A stretch of 21,564 nt of DNA from Syncephalis plumigaleata (Eukaryota > Zoopagomycota > Zoopagomycetes > Zoopagales > Piptocephalidaceae). The stretch lies in NCBI GenBank assembly GCA_025201365.1, contig JAIXMF010000236.1, forward strand, positions 1-21,564. Reading direction: 5' to 3'. The translations under genes and the position numbers were made by a program. Every line of letters begins with the position of its first letter. Position 1 is the stretch's first letter. Positions 1 through 9,847 of the stretch are shown here, piece by piece. The notes beneath the pieces were generated by a model. It worked only from the letters and a program-made list of their open reading frames with translations, was not told the origin of the DNA and made no database searches.

Positions 1-545
1 CGGAAGTGCATGTTGACGATGCTTTCCTCGCATTCCAACGTCGTATTGCTCGTTATCCCGATCAAGTGATACGGTAAGATGGCCGTGTTTCGTGACATGT
101 ATGATTCGAGATTATTAAATCATTTCATCATCATCATTCATTGTAGCTATGCTCGTGTCGACTACACCAAAAAGCCATTGCAACCTTTATGGGTAAGCGA
201 TCTAGGCTTACCCTCAACGACTGCCGATATTCTACCGTGTGGTCATTGTGGTGCAGAGCGCACCTTTGAATTCCAAGTAGGTTCATTTCATTTCATATTG
301 CTGGCCAACTAATGCTTACACCTCTCTTTCCTATTTCCATTTGATAGATCCTACCGCAAATGCTCAACTTTCTACGTATCGATCATTCTGCTACGGATGC
401 ACTCGACTGGGGAACACTAGTCATCTATACGTGCACGCGAAATTGTCACGTTCCCGACGAGTCCTACGTGGATGAATTGTTATGGCGGCAAGAGTTTAGT
501 CGAGATGGTCTACAGGATCGTGTAGCTGCACAACCAACTAAATAA
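1..545 (+). CDS. PDCD2/TSR4-like protein, C-terminal part (5' end outside window)
   Basis: This is the C-terminal part of a PDCD2-family protein. Exons are 1..73, 147..276 and 348..545 (TAA 543-545); the introns are GT-AG, 73 and 71 nt, and the reading frame stays open across both. The visible protein has the PDCD2_C pattern: an alternating charged start (EVHVDDAFLAFQRRIA), then PLWVSDLG, a Cys pair in PCGHCGAERTFEFQ, then ILPQMLNFL, a C-x3-C pair in YTCTRNCHV, and a short tail ending in Lys. In the family these Cys residues lie in the C-terminal domain, and the yeast homologue Tsr4 is a dedicated chaperone for ribosomal protein uS5 (Rps2) in the cytoplasm. The N-terminal half lies outside the window. 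Identity rests on recalled family motifs and is fairly sure; the uS5-chaperone role is by homology. Confidence 0.85.
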
Positions 546-1054
546 TTTTATTATGATTAAATATAAAAGTGTAATAGGAATTTTAAATGTTAAAATGGCG
601 AATAAAAAAACGTAGAAAGTAGAGTATGCAAACGAGACTACTTCATAGACTACAATAGTCTAGAGTAGGCTTAAAACCATCATTATAAGTAGCCATTAGT
701 TGTGTGTATAATCTCTTGAATTGAACAGTAATAAATAACATTATGAAGACTGGTTACAAGAGTAGCTTTGTGGTAAATTACTAATACAAACCAGTTTGTC
801 CTATTAATGTACATGTATCGCCTTTACTACTGATACGCCATTTTTAGTTTAAACTAACGATAACTCGTGATTCCGTGTCATCTGTTATCTTTCCCCTTAC
901 TATTTCTTTCTTCTGCAACCAGTTCATCTCGCGATCTCTGCTACCTACTAGGTCGTGAAACAAGAAGAAGACACTGATCAAGTGCCTAAAAGCAGCGTGT
1001 ATCTTGTAGCAAAGCGAAGGCTGGATTGCTAGCGACAACCTTCCTCGTATCATC
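546..1054. other. Intergenic spacer, PDCD2-like to PP6
   Basis: This AT-rich spacer separates two genes on the same strand. Its first part should be the 3' UTR of the PDCD2-like gene and its last part the promoter and 5' UTR of the phosphatase gene. A 6-bp stem (646-651 with 657-662) is visible but is weak. No coding pattern or RNA gene was recognised. Confidence 0.6.
601..606 (+). promoter_or_regulatory. Candidate poly(A) signal of the PDCD2-like gene
   Basis: AATAAA lies 56 nt after the stop codon, followed by an A-run. The position suits 3' end formation, but the hexamer is common in AT-rich DNA. Confidence 0.4.
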
Positions 1055-2469
1055 ATGGGCGACCCCGATCAGTGGCTTGAGACTATTCGTCAGTGTCAAT
1101 ATTTACCGGAGCCCGACATAAAGAAGCTATGTGAAAAGGTAGGTAGGCTTTGTAGACTCTACGGTAGTTCCTGCTCTTAACGGTATGCCATTAACACGGG
1201 AACAGGTTAAAGAGCTACTGATGGAGGAATCCAACGTGCAACCCGTTCGATCTCCCGTTACCGTTTGTGGCGATATTCATGGACAATTCTACGATTTACT
1301 CGAACTATTCAGAGTGGGCGGTGATATACCCGATACCAATTATATTTTCATGGTAAGTACCGAGTACTAAGCCTATTGTATATACATCTGGAATAACACG
1401 CACATGCATCATTGATAAGGGTGATTTCGTCGATCGTGGCTACTATAGTCTAGAGACGTTTACTATGTTAATGGTATTGAAAGCACGGTACGTCATATGA
1501 ATGAATAATGAGTATATAAATGAATATGAATATTGATACACTCATTAATCATTAGCTATCCCGATAAAATTACATTGCTACGAGGTAATCATGAAAGTCG
1601 ACAAATTACGCAAGTGTATGGTTTTTATGGTAATTATAAGATGGCTATCTGACCAGTAGATGTATGTCATCCTCTAACATCCTCTAATATAATTACTAGA
1701 TGAATGTCAAACGAAATACAATAATGCCAATGTGTGGAAGTATTGCTGTCAAGTATTCGACTATTTGACATTGGCTGCAGTAAGTAATCATTGATTGCTA
1801 CTACATGTAATGATATGTACTCATTATACTACTTTATAGATTGTAGATGGTCGTATATTATGTGTACATGGTGGATTATCACCGGATATTCGTACATTAG
1901 ATCAGATACGAACAATTCATCGATGCCAAGAAATTCCACATGAAGGATCATTCTGCGGTAATTACACATATAGTGAATGACAGCTAGTATATCTCTGTAC
2001 TGATGAATCGCTTGTATTATACCATTCCATTAGATTTGATGTGGTCGGATCCCGAGGAGATTGATGCATGGGCCGTGAGTCCACGCGGTGCTGGCTGGTT
2101 ATTCGGTGCTAAAGTCACTAATGAGGTAGATATCCATGTCATAATTACTAGCTAGTTTTTATATACGAATCATACTAATCCATCTGTTTGTCATGTTGTC
2201 AATAGTTTAACCAAGTGAACGACTTGACATTAATTGCTCGTGCTCATCAACTGGTGCAGGAGGGATACAAGTTTATGTTCCCCGATGAGAATCTCGTCAC
2301 AGTGTGGTCGGCACCCAACTACTGCTATCGATGCGGTAATGTAGCGAGTATCCTGCAGATTGACGAAACACTGCAGGTGGAGGAGAGTAACTTTAAGATA
2401 TTCACAGCGGTACCGGATGATCAACGAAAAATACCGGTTCGCAACACGGGCACAGCCTACTTTTTATAA
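1055..2469 (+). CDS. SIT4: Serine/threonine protein phosphatase PP6/Sit4-type catalytic subunit
   Basis: This encodes a PPP-family Ser/Thr phosphatase of the PP6 (Sit4/Ppe1) branch. Exons are 1055..1138, 1206..1352, 1420..1487, 1556..1629, 1700..1779, 1840..1957, 2034..2125 and 2206..2469, giving 308 residues, the family's usual length. Metal-ligand motifs are all present: [29 protein letters not shown] and LCVHGG, plus [11 protein letters not shown] near the C terminus. The start [14 protein letters not shown] and the block [10 protein letters not shown] resemble PP6/Sit4 more than PP2A or PP4. The last residues, YFL, match the C terminus that is carboxymethylated on Leu in PP2A-like enzymes. 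In yeast Sit4 works with SAP subunits in TOR signalling, the G1/S transition and ER-Golgi traffic; this role is inferred. All seven introns are 60-80 nt. No missing residues were seen. Confidence 0.95.
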
Positions 2470-2628
2470 ACGTATATCTAAATGTTCATCATCCATTATG
2501 CTTGCACGATACTGCATACTGATTATAGGCAATCGATAGTATACGGTCTGTTGTCTCGATTATAATATCTATCCATTTATCTATCTGTTTGATCTGATTT
2601 CGTGAATTATTACACCATGATCGTAGTT

Positions 2629-2634
2629 AATAAA
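2629..2634 (+). promoter_or_regulatory. Candidate poly(A) signal of the PP6 gene
   Basis: AATAAA lies 160 nt past the PP6 stop. It is the first clear match on this strand downstream of the gene. Confidence 0.3.
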
Positions 2635-4320
2635 CTAGTGAACCTAGTATTTATTAAGTGTACTCATTATCTTAATACTTTTTGTGTAAACATACATCTA
2701 TTAACAATGACTGATGAATTGGCCTTTAGTTAATATACTAGTGACAATGTGTAGCATCACATGATCGCCCATTATGATAATGATGCTAGTGTATTTATTC
2801 ACAAATGTGAGCTATAACATGGCATGATGAACGGAAAGAGCTATTGCATTATCGCGTGTTGACTAGCATGCGGTTGTCCTTGTGCATTATTATAGTTTCT
2901 AGTCGCACAGACAATCGTCATTAGCACACGTGCCAAATGTGGAATGGAAAGACACGCGTATGTGGTGAACCCGCCAAGTCTTTTTCGTTTCATACGAAAG
3001 ATATCATCTGAACAGGTTGTATTAGCTTGTCGCATGATCCCTAGTCTATTCCATGAAAGGATAGCGGTATGTTGTTCTTCAAATCACTATCTAACAAGTA
3101 GTGTGTATAGGTGGCTCATGGACTCCGCTTGGTTAGACTGGGGAAGAGAGAGGATAGTGGACCGTCCAATCGTTTCTATGGCATGCTTATGATACGCCAA
3201 TAAGTGATCGAGTTATTGACACGCATTAGGTGTGCAATGATGTCGGGAACTGAAAGCACACACTTTCTTGAGACTAATTATTATAGCTGCGATTAAAAGG
3301 CCCACTAATCCCTGCTTATCAGTGTTAATAGCTATAGATGGCACACTAATGTTTGGTGGTCATTTCCAAAGAACGAGTCAGGGCTAAGAGATACATTGTC
3401 GTATACCAGCCATGAATAAACATATCCTACTAGTACAGTAATAAATGTCTATTGATCTACATAGAGAAGATAAAGATGCAGTCAGATCCATTTATCGTAG
3501 TATTGATGATCGCTACTGATGATGATGGTGATGATGGTAATCTATAGCACAACTAAACTAGCATTAACACTTTTACTCGCCCGTACACAGGTTTTTCCTT
3601 CTTCCTTCTCTTCCCTTTCTACTACTACTACTACTACTACCACTCCTTCGTCTTCGTCTTCTACTTATACGGACAGACACGCGGTGTATGCTATACAGCT
3701 GTGGTGTTGTCATCTGCTGCTGTGCTGCGACTCATTACTCCTATCGTTGTTTATCGTTTGCGTTCTAAATAGCCAACACGCTACTACTACTCCTACTATT
3801 CGCGGCGATTACTGCGGCTGTTCCTCTATCGTCTTTTATTACATTGACACTGCTACTCCTACTCCTACTCCTACTGTTGCCGTTATTACTATTGCTATTT
3901 GTGCTGCTATTTATTAGACACGGTGAATAGACATATAGCGTGGTTACAAACACACTACTTGTGATAGGCAGCTTCCTACTCTTTTCTAAAGGCGTATTTT
4001 TTCTAGTCATCGCTTGTCGTTGTTTTTTGACCTGTTTCGTCATCTCTTTTTATTCGACTTTTTATATCGTATACCTAGTATTGGTGTCATAGCCACTGCT
4101 ACGAATCTCCTTTCTATTTATTATTATATAACGTGCAGCATCTATTCTCTGCATAGCAAATACAAGTACCAAAGCTTATTTCGGTAGGTGGCAAGTTTAC
4201 CGGATTAGATATTAGTAGCAACAGCAGTATTGCTACTACTATCATAACAAACTAGATGGCGACCAATAACTATAGCATATGTTGTATCCGTTGACGCTAT
4301 GTGCTTTATTAACATACTAG

Positions 4321-4345
4321 TGTATATATATATATATATATATAT
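4321..4345. repeat. (TA)n microsatellite
   Basis: A perfect TA dinucleotide run of roughly eleven units follows a TG. It is the first of a cluster of simple repeats upstream of the kinase gene. Confidence 0.9.
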
Positions 4346-4675
4346 GCGCGTGCATACATACATCAAGCATATACTTTATACACGATTAGATGACCTATGA
4401 TAGATAGAGAAAATAGGGATTACAGCGTGTATGTGAGCTATATGCTATGAGATTATGCGTTTTTTGAGTTTGTACCTGCCTAGTATTAGCCAAAAAGCAG
4501 GCATATAACCTCTCTCGTGCTATGCGTGTATGTATATATCGTTTGTGTGCGTGCGTACGTGCGTACGATATGCTGTATGTGTGTGTGTGTATGAACACAT
4601 GCATGTGTGTGTGCGATATGGTGGTGGTGGTGATTGTGTGGTGTCTAACGATATACAATTAGTGCTTGTTAGCTT

Positions 4676-4690
4676 GCTAGCTAGCTAGCT
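4676..4690. repeat. (GCTA)n self-complementary repeat
   Basis: GCTAGCTAGCTAGCT is a short tetranucleotide repeat in which every unit is palindromic, so it can fold on itself or bind symmetric dimers. It is too short to assign a role. Confidence 0.7.
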
Positions 4691-4748
4691 GGTCAACTAG
4701 ATTGAATCACAACATCATGAGATACGCCCATGCTTTCATGCACCACAC

Positions 4749-4770
4749 ATTCATTCATTCATTCATTCAT
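4749..4770. repeat. (ATTC)n microsatellite
   Basis: About five and a half tandem ATTC units are followed by an unrelated pyrimidine-rich segment and a short ACGC repeat near 4795-4810. Confidence 0.85.
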
Positions 4771-5090
4771 AGTTATCCCTCCACTTACACACACACGCAC
4801 GCACGCACGCGCTTGTTCACTTCACTTCTTCCCTTTTCTCTCTCTCCTTCTTAATGGGCGACCTTACACTCATCTACTAAATCTATACTGTTTCCCCTGC
4901 TAGTATAGCACCATATTATTCACTGCCTCTCGCTTTCATCTCTGTTCTATTTCCTCTACTGGTGTTGTCGTCGTTGCCGTCATCGAGTCCTAAATAATTA
5001 TATTAGTGTCCTTGTTAATTAAGCGGACCAGTTTGTTTCACTCGGTCGGCTTTGCTGTTTTACACTTTCCTTCTATTATTGTCTGTACGT

Positions 5091-5112
5091 TCTATCTATC
5101 TATCTATCTATC
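5091..5112. repeat. (TCTA)n microsatellite
   Basis: About five and a half tandem TCTA units lie 110 bp before the kinase start codon, probably in the promoter or 5' UTR. Confidence 0.85.
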
Positions 5113-5221
5113 CTGTTGTATACATTAGCCTTCTGCTAGGCGATAAATACAATACTACCCTCCTCCTTTAGTGTATTCGTGTGGCTGACCGATTGCGCCC
5201 TTAGTAGATATATAACCGGAT

Positions 5222-7638
5222 ATGGCGTCATTTATCGTTAAGAAGGGAAACGTATCCGTGAAAGAGGACGGTATACGCTCGTGGATGTGGTCCAAGCGAT
5301 GGCTTGTACTACGCGAGCCAACATTAACTTTCTTCCGAAATGAGGTAAGCGTATTAGCTCATCACTGGCTGTTGGAAACTGTGTGATAGTAAACTTGAAT
5401 GATCAAACGATACGTTCAAATACGATGACTAACCATTGTGTTTACTTGTTTATTCATTAACAAAAATAGTCGACCAATCAAGCAAGCACACTGATCTTCC
5501 TACGTGAGGTTAACGCTGTATCGCGTACCGATCTAAGACCGTACTGCTTTGAACTGGTCACAAAGGATAAAAACTATTATATTGCATGCAAGAACGATGA
5601 AGAACTTTACTCGTGGATGGACGAGATCTATCAGGTGAGTATACACAATGAGCAATAATTATGCTGTTGAATAATCGCTAACACTTTAATTGTCATTCGA
5701 TGATTGATGTAGCGTTCACCACTCATGGGTGTATCTAATCCCACTAATTTCGTACACAAAGTTCATGTCGGTTTCGATCCTGACAGCGGTGTATTTACGG
5801 TATGTAATCATCGACATTGAACAATGATCAATCATGGATTGCAAAGCATATTCAGTTGCTAACTTGGCCTGCACGGCTACGTAGGGTCTACCGGATCAAT
5901 GGTCTAAATTGCTATCGGCCTCGGCTATTACGCAAGAAGACTACACAAAGAATCCGCAAGCAGTTATCGATGTTCTAGAGTTCTACACTGAACAAGCACA
6001 ACGCAAGGATGATTACGACGACATGATGATGGAGCAGCATGGTCAATGGACCGCTCCATCTGCTCAACGACCACCTGTCTCGAACAATAGTGCACATAGC
6101 TCTGGAAGTAGCACAGCATACTCGGGTAAATCACAGGCAGTACCCGAGGTGCCACCACGTACATCTAGCTACAATGTAAGTGTATTCTTGATATCATTCA
6201 TACATACATGTGTTGACATTGTTACTAATCGATCATTATTACAGGCGACTAAATTGCAACAACCGCCACCGGCTAATTTGTCACCACCCCCCAGTCAGGT
6301 AACTATTTGCTAATAGTAGTAGATCCCAGTGTAGGATAGTCATTGATTCTCCCATGTGTAATTAGAGTAAATCATCACAACAAAGCACATTAGACAAATT
6401 GATGGCCAATCAAACGAGTCCCTCCTCGTCATCCAACAATGTTACCGTCAAGCCAAAGCAAAAACGGGAGGAGAAACGTATCTCTACCATGACAGAGGCA
6501 GAGATCATGCAGAAACTACGTAAGTTGCTTGTTTAGAAGCATGGCAAATCCATTCTAATGGTCTCTAATGATTTACAAATAGGATCTGTGGTGTCTACGG
6601 GTGATCCTACCAGATTTTACAGTAAGATTAAGAAGATCGGTCAAGGGTAAGTGTAAAAAGGATTGCTACAGCAGTTATATTAATCGTCATTGGTTACCTC
6701 TTACTCTTCTTCTGTTCAATAGCGCATCCGGTTCCGTTTACGTGGCACGTTCATTCACCACCAACATGAAGGTCGCCATTAAACAAATGGATCTTAGTAA
6801 TCAACCGCGCAAGGAACTTATTGTCAATGAAATCCTGGTCATGAAAGAGTCGCAACATCCCAACATTGTGAATTATCTAGACAGTTATCTTGTACACAGC
6901 AATGAACTCTGGGTAATTATGGACTTTATGGAAGGCGGTCCATTAACAGAAGTTATTGAGCAAAACAACATGAATGAATCGCAAATCGCTTGTATCTGCT
7001 ACGAGGTACGTATGATGACGATGACGATGATGTATACGATATTCAATTAATGATATATACACGTCATTTAGACCGTCAAAGGTTTGCAGCATCTACACGA
7101 GCGTAATATCATTCATCGTGATATCAAGAGTGACAATGTCTTGCTAGATGCATCGGGACAAGTTAAGATTAGTAAGTATAGCATCATTATTATTTACTGT
7201 TTATTTATTTATCAATTCATTGCTTTTATCATAGCCGATTTCGGTTTCTGTGCCAAATTGACTGAACGACACAATAAACGCGCTACAATGGTGGGCACAC
7301 CTTACTGGATGGCTCCGGAAGTCGTCAAACAAAAAGAATATGGTGCCAAGGTCGATATCTGGTCATTGGGTATCATGGCCATTGAAATGATTGAAAAGGA
7401 ACCGCCCTACCTGGATGAGGAACCACTCAAGGCACTCTATCTAATCGCCACGAATGGTACACCGGCACTGAAGCATCCCGAGAGAATAAGCGCCGAGCTC
7501 AAGAACTTCCTTGCCCTATGTCTTTGCGTGGAGGTCAAGAGTCGAGCAACGGCGGCAGAACTCATTCGACATGAATTCTTGAAAAAAGCGTGTACACCGG
7601 AAGGCATTACACCGCTACTGCAATTCCTTAAAGAGTAG
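5222..7638 (+). CDS. CLA4: Cla4-type p21-activated kinase (PH + CRIB + kinase)
   Basis: This is a Ste20-group Ser/Thr kinase controlled by Cdc42/Rac. Exons are 5222..5344, 5470..5634, 5713..5799, 5885..6175, 6245..6298, 6366..6519, 6583..6646, 6723..7005, 7072..7171 and 7235..7638, giving 574 residues. A PH domain fills residues 6-100 ([19 protein letters not shown], ending YSWMDEIYQ). A complete CRIB motif follows at 103-118 (V-S-N-P-x2-F-x-H-x2-H-V-G-F-D). A Ser/Pro/Gln-rich linker runs to about 290 and contains a PPRTSS segment. The kinase domain starts near 303: GQGASGSV loop, Lys333 in VAIK, catalytic Asp424 in [11 protein letters not shown] at 442-444, likely activation Thr458 in [13 protein letters not shown]. 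The PH domain separates Cla4/Skm1/Pak2 from Ste20, which has none. In yeast Cla4 acts at the bud neck in polarity, septin assembly and mitotic exit. No key residue is missing. Other genome copies are possible. Confidence 0.93.
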
Positions 7639-7727
7639 GCTGTCTTGTTGATCAGTCAGCTGATTTGTTGCGTGTGCTTGTTTTGTCTGTTTGTTGTCCC
7701 GTCCGTTTGTTGTTCGCTGCTTTGTGC

Positions 7728-7956
7728 ATGTGTGCGTGCGTATATATATATATATGTGTGTGTGTGTGCGCGCGGTTACGTATATACACATCCCTATTAT
7801 TGTTAATTCCTTACTGTCATGTTTCTATAACTATTAGTGATAACGCTCATTAATGGTTGAATGTGGCAGAACATATACATACATACACACTGACTCCACT
7901 TGGTAATATAAATAGTTGCTTTGTAGAATGCGGTAGTACTATACGCACGCACACAT
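7728..7956. repeat. Inverted repeat built from microsatellites (exact 17-bp arms)
   Basis: ATGTGTGCGTGCGTATA at 7728-7744 is the exact reverse complement of the 17 bases at 7940-7956. Around the arms, (TA)n(TG)n(CG)n at 7741-7774 is also complementary to the (GCAC)/(AC)n/(AT)n stretch at about 7965-8012, so several longer pairings compete. A transcript of this spacer could form a long stem with a loop of about 190 nt. Confidence 0.75.
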
Positions 7957-8150
7957 ACATACACGCATGCACACACACATACACACATATACTCACATAT
8001 ATATATATATACGTACATACAAGAACAATGATTGACTCTGTGGCGAGCCTGCAGACGTAAAAGTTATGTTTTGAACGTTGCAAGATTCTCACTCACTCTC
8101 ACTCTCACTCCCTCTCACTCACAGTTATGTTTTATCGGTGCTCAATTCTC

Positions 8151-8156
8151 AATAAA
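8151..8156 (+). promoter_or_regulatory. Candidate poly(A) signal of the PAK gene
   Basis: AATAAA lies about 510 nt after the kinase stop and 226 nt before the next start codon. If it is used, the 3' UTR would contain the inverted microsatellite. Confidence 0.3.
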
Positions 8157-8381
8157 TTTATATTAATTATTAATTCCAATTACATATACATCTCTTTCAT
8201 TCGACAGTAATACATTTGTTGTCAATCTGATATCAATTATAGTGCTAACTATTGTGATCTTTTTTGTTGAGACAAGGATAATAACTAGCAACACAATTGA
8301 ATTCCTTCTCTTTCCTATTCACAAAGCTTATACTTTTATCACTCGTTACACTTCAACTGTCGTTTATAGTGTTGGCTAAAG

Positions 8382-9291
8382 ATGCCAAAGAAATTCGGAG
8401 AGAATAGCAAAGGTAAACAAGTGGTAATTGAAGAGATAACAACGAAATAAGCTAATCTTTAGCGTTGATCCATTTCAAATAGCTGCTGCTGGTCGAGAGC
8501 GTAAGGCGGCACAAGAAGCAGAGAAAAAGTCAAAGAAGCAGGCGGAACTAGAGCGTAAAGAAGAGGAGAAATGGAATCAAGGAGCGAAGAAAGGCGGCAA
8601 GAAGGAAAGCGAAGCAGAGAAGCGTGTAAGTAAAAACGATATGAGTAGGGATAATAAGCTGTTGTTCATTAATGATAATGACGATGATAATGATAATAAA
8701 TAGGCGGCTCGTCTAGCAAAGAAGGCCGAATTAGATGCATTGAAACAGCAAGAGGAAAAAGAGCTTAGCAAGATTAAGCAAGTATCGGCGGCTAAAAATG
8801 CTCGCTTGGAAGAGGCAAGTCATCATCGTGGATGTAGACACGATATGATCCTATCAATGTCATCACTAATCTATTCTTGTGTGTAGAAACGAAATGAACG
8901 GAATCTACGTAAAGCAGAGGATCTGGGCAAGGATTTGGGCAAGGAAATCCCCGTATTTAGCGCGAGTAATCTCGACGATGCACTTGAGGCATTAGAGATC
9001 GCCGATGAAAAAACAGCTCGTCCTGGAGGTAGTGGAGCGCCCGATCGTCATGTGGAGCGACGCTTAAAGGCAGCTTATGCCGCCTACGAAGAGCGCGAGT
9101 TACCGATTCTTAAGCGGGAGAATCCTAGTTTACGATTGACGCAGCTTAAGCAAATGCTATGGAAGCAATGGCAGAAATCACCCGAGAATCCGCTTAATCA
9201 GCAATCGCTCGCTTATAATGCTACACGCGAACAGGAGACGGAACACATTAAGCAGCGACGTGAGAATATCGAGGCACGTTTAAAAGAGTAA
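8382..9291 (+). CDS. CCDC124/Lso2-family ribosome-associated coiled-coil protein
   Basis: Exons 8382..8412, 8483..8625, 8704..8814 and 8887..9291 give 229 residues, close to human CCDC124 (223). The start MPKKFGEN matches the family's MPKKFQGEN. Residues 11-115 are a Lys/Glu/Ala-rich helix or coiled coil. The conserved C-terminal block follows: ALEALEIADE, PDRHVERRLKAAYAAYEE, LPILKRENPSLRLTQLKQMLWKQWQKSPENPLNQ. In animals CCDC124, and in yeast the short relative Lso2, bind idle 80S ribosomes at the mRNA and tRNA sites and help them restart translation. The fission yeast relative is Oxs1. Function here is by homology. The third intron starts with GC rather than GT; no GT donor nearby keeps the frame. 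Confidence 0.92.
8815..8886 (+). other. GC-AG intron in the CCDC124-like gene
   Basis: The intron reads GAG|GCAAGT at its 5' end and GTGTAG at its 3' end (72 nt). GCAAGT is the standard consensus for GC-donor introns, which U2 spliceosomes tolerate when the other donor bases pair well with U1. Splicing at the nearby GTCATC leads into a stop codon in the next exon, while GC splicing gives a family-like ARLEE-KRNERNLRK junction. Confidence 0.85.
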
Positions 9292-9306
9292 ACGATGAAC
9301 AGGAGC

Positions 9307-9326
9307 ATGATATGATATGATATGAT
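9307..9326. repeat. (ATGAT)4 pentanucleotide repeat
   Basis: Four tandem ATGAT units lie just after the CCDC124-like stop, inside the presumed 3' UTR. No function is implied. Confidence 0.8.
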
Positions 9327-9339
9327 ACTATTACTAGAA

Positions 9340-9345
9340 AATAAA
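9340..9345 (+). promoter_or_regulatory. Candidate poly(A) signal of the CCDC124-like gene
   Basis: AATAAA lies 48 nt after the stop codon, followed closely by a T-run at 9353-9358. This is a good position for 3' end formation. Confidence 0.45.
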
Positions 9346-9847
9346 ACGATGCCTTTTTAGTCATGAATACCATTTGATGTAAATTACGTAGTTCATAATT
9401 ATAATGGTCAAAATACGACATATTTATTTAATAAACGATTAATCTAACTTGTAGATATACTTGTTGCTATACAAAGAAATAACGAATGGCATGGACACTA
9501 AATTAGGAGCTTGTCTCATTCACTTAATGGCTAAAAAGAAAATAACTTCATGTTGATGTTGGTCTCATGTAATATAGACAGATGAGCTTGCTAGAAAGTG
9601 ATGAGAGTAGAACAGAGTAGAGTAGAGTATGAAGATACGTAGTTCAATATTGCTTATTATGATATGATTATACATTTAGGATCAAGTATTATTATGTGAA
9701 TCGTATCTATTGATAGTTAAAAGTATGACCTTTAGTGTAATAAAAATGATAAGAGCAATTAAGCACGCTAATGATTTGCATGCATATGTTGATTTACCAT
9801 ATATCATTATTTACCCTAATTGTCGCAAGTAGAAATCATTTGTGAAA

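Larger units (their letters stand above)
2470..5221. other. Long gene-free region upstream of the PAK gene
   Basis: About 2.75 kb separates the PP6 stop from the PAK start. The first part is plain AT-rich sequence. From about 3585 to 3910 the plus strand is pyrimidine- and triplet-rich, with (TAC/CTA)n near 3618-3640 and (TACTCC)-like repeats near 3857-3881. From 4320 onward many microsatellites follow. Open frames here (for example 3519-3917 and 2944-3192) translate to low-complexity or unrecognisable peptides without splice-linked homology. I read the stretch as the PP6 3' UTR plus a large promoter and 5' UTR of the kinase gene. A lineage-specific short gene or non-coding RNA cannot be ruled out. 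Confidence 0.5.
7639..8381. other. Spacer between PAK and CCDC124 genes
   Basis: This holds the kinase 3' UTR and the promoter of the next gene. It contains alternating TA/TG/CG runs at 7728-7774, their inverted counterpart at 7940-8012, a CTCACT-rich stretch at about 8088-8121, and AATAAA at 8151-8156, the most plausible poly(A) signal of the kinase gene. No coding frame was found. Confidence 0.55.
9292..9847. other. Convergent spacer between CCDC124-like and aspartyl aminopeptidase genes
   Basis: Two genes end facing this AT-rich spacer, so it should hold both 3' UTRs. Apart from the pentamer repeat, the poly(A) signal and a GAGTA-rich patch near 9603-9630, I see nothing in it. Confidence 0.6.

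Noticed and set aside
646-662. Short stem-loop after the PDCD2-like gene as a terminator
   Set aside because: Six base pairs only, and intrinsic hairpin terminators are not used by RNA polymerase II.
2944-3192. 82-codon open frame
   Set aside because: No recognisable motif, no flanking exons with coding character, and length expected by chance in such a gap.
3519-3917. 132-codon open frame upstream of the kinase gene
   Set aside because: The translation is Thr/Ser/Leu low complexity made by triplet repeats, with no domain and no splice-linked neighbour.
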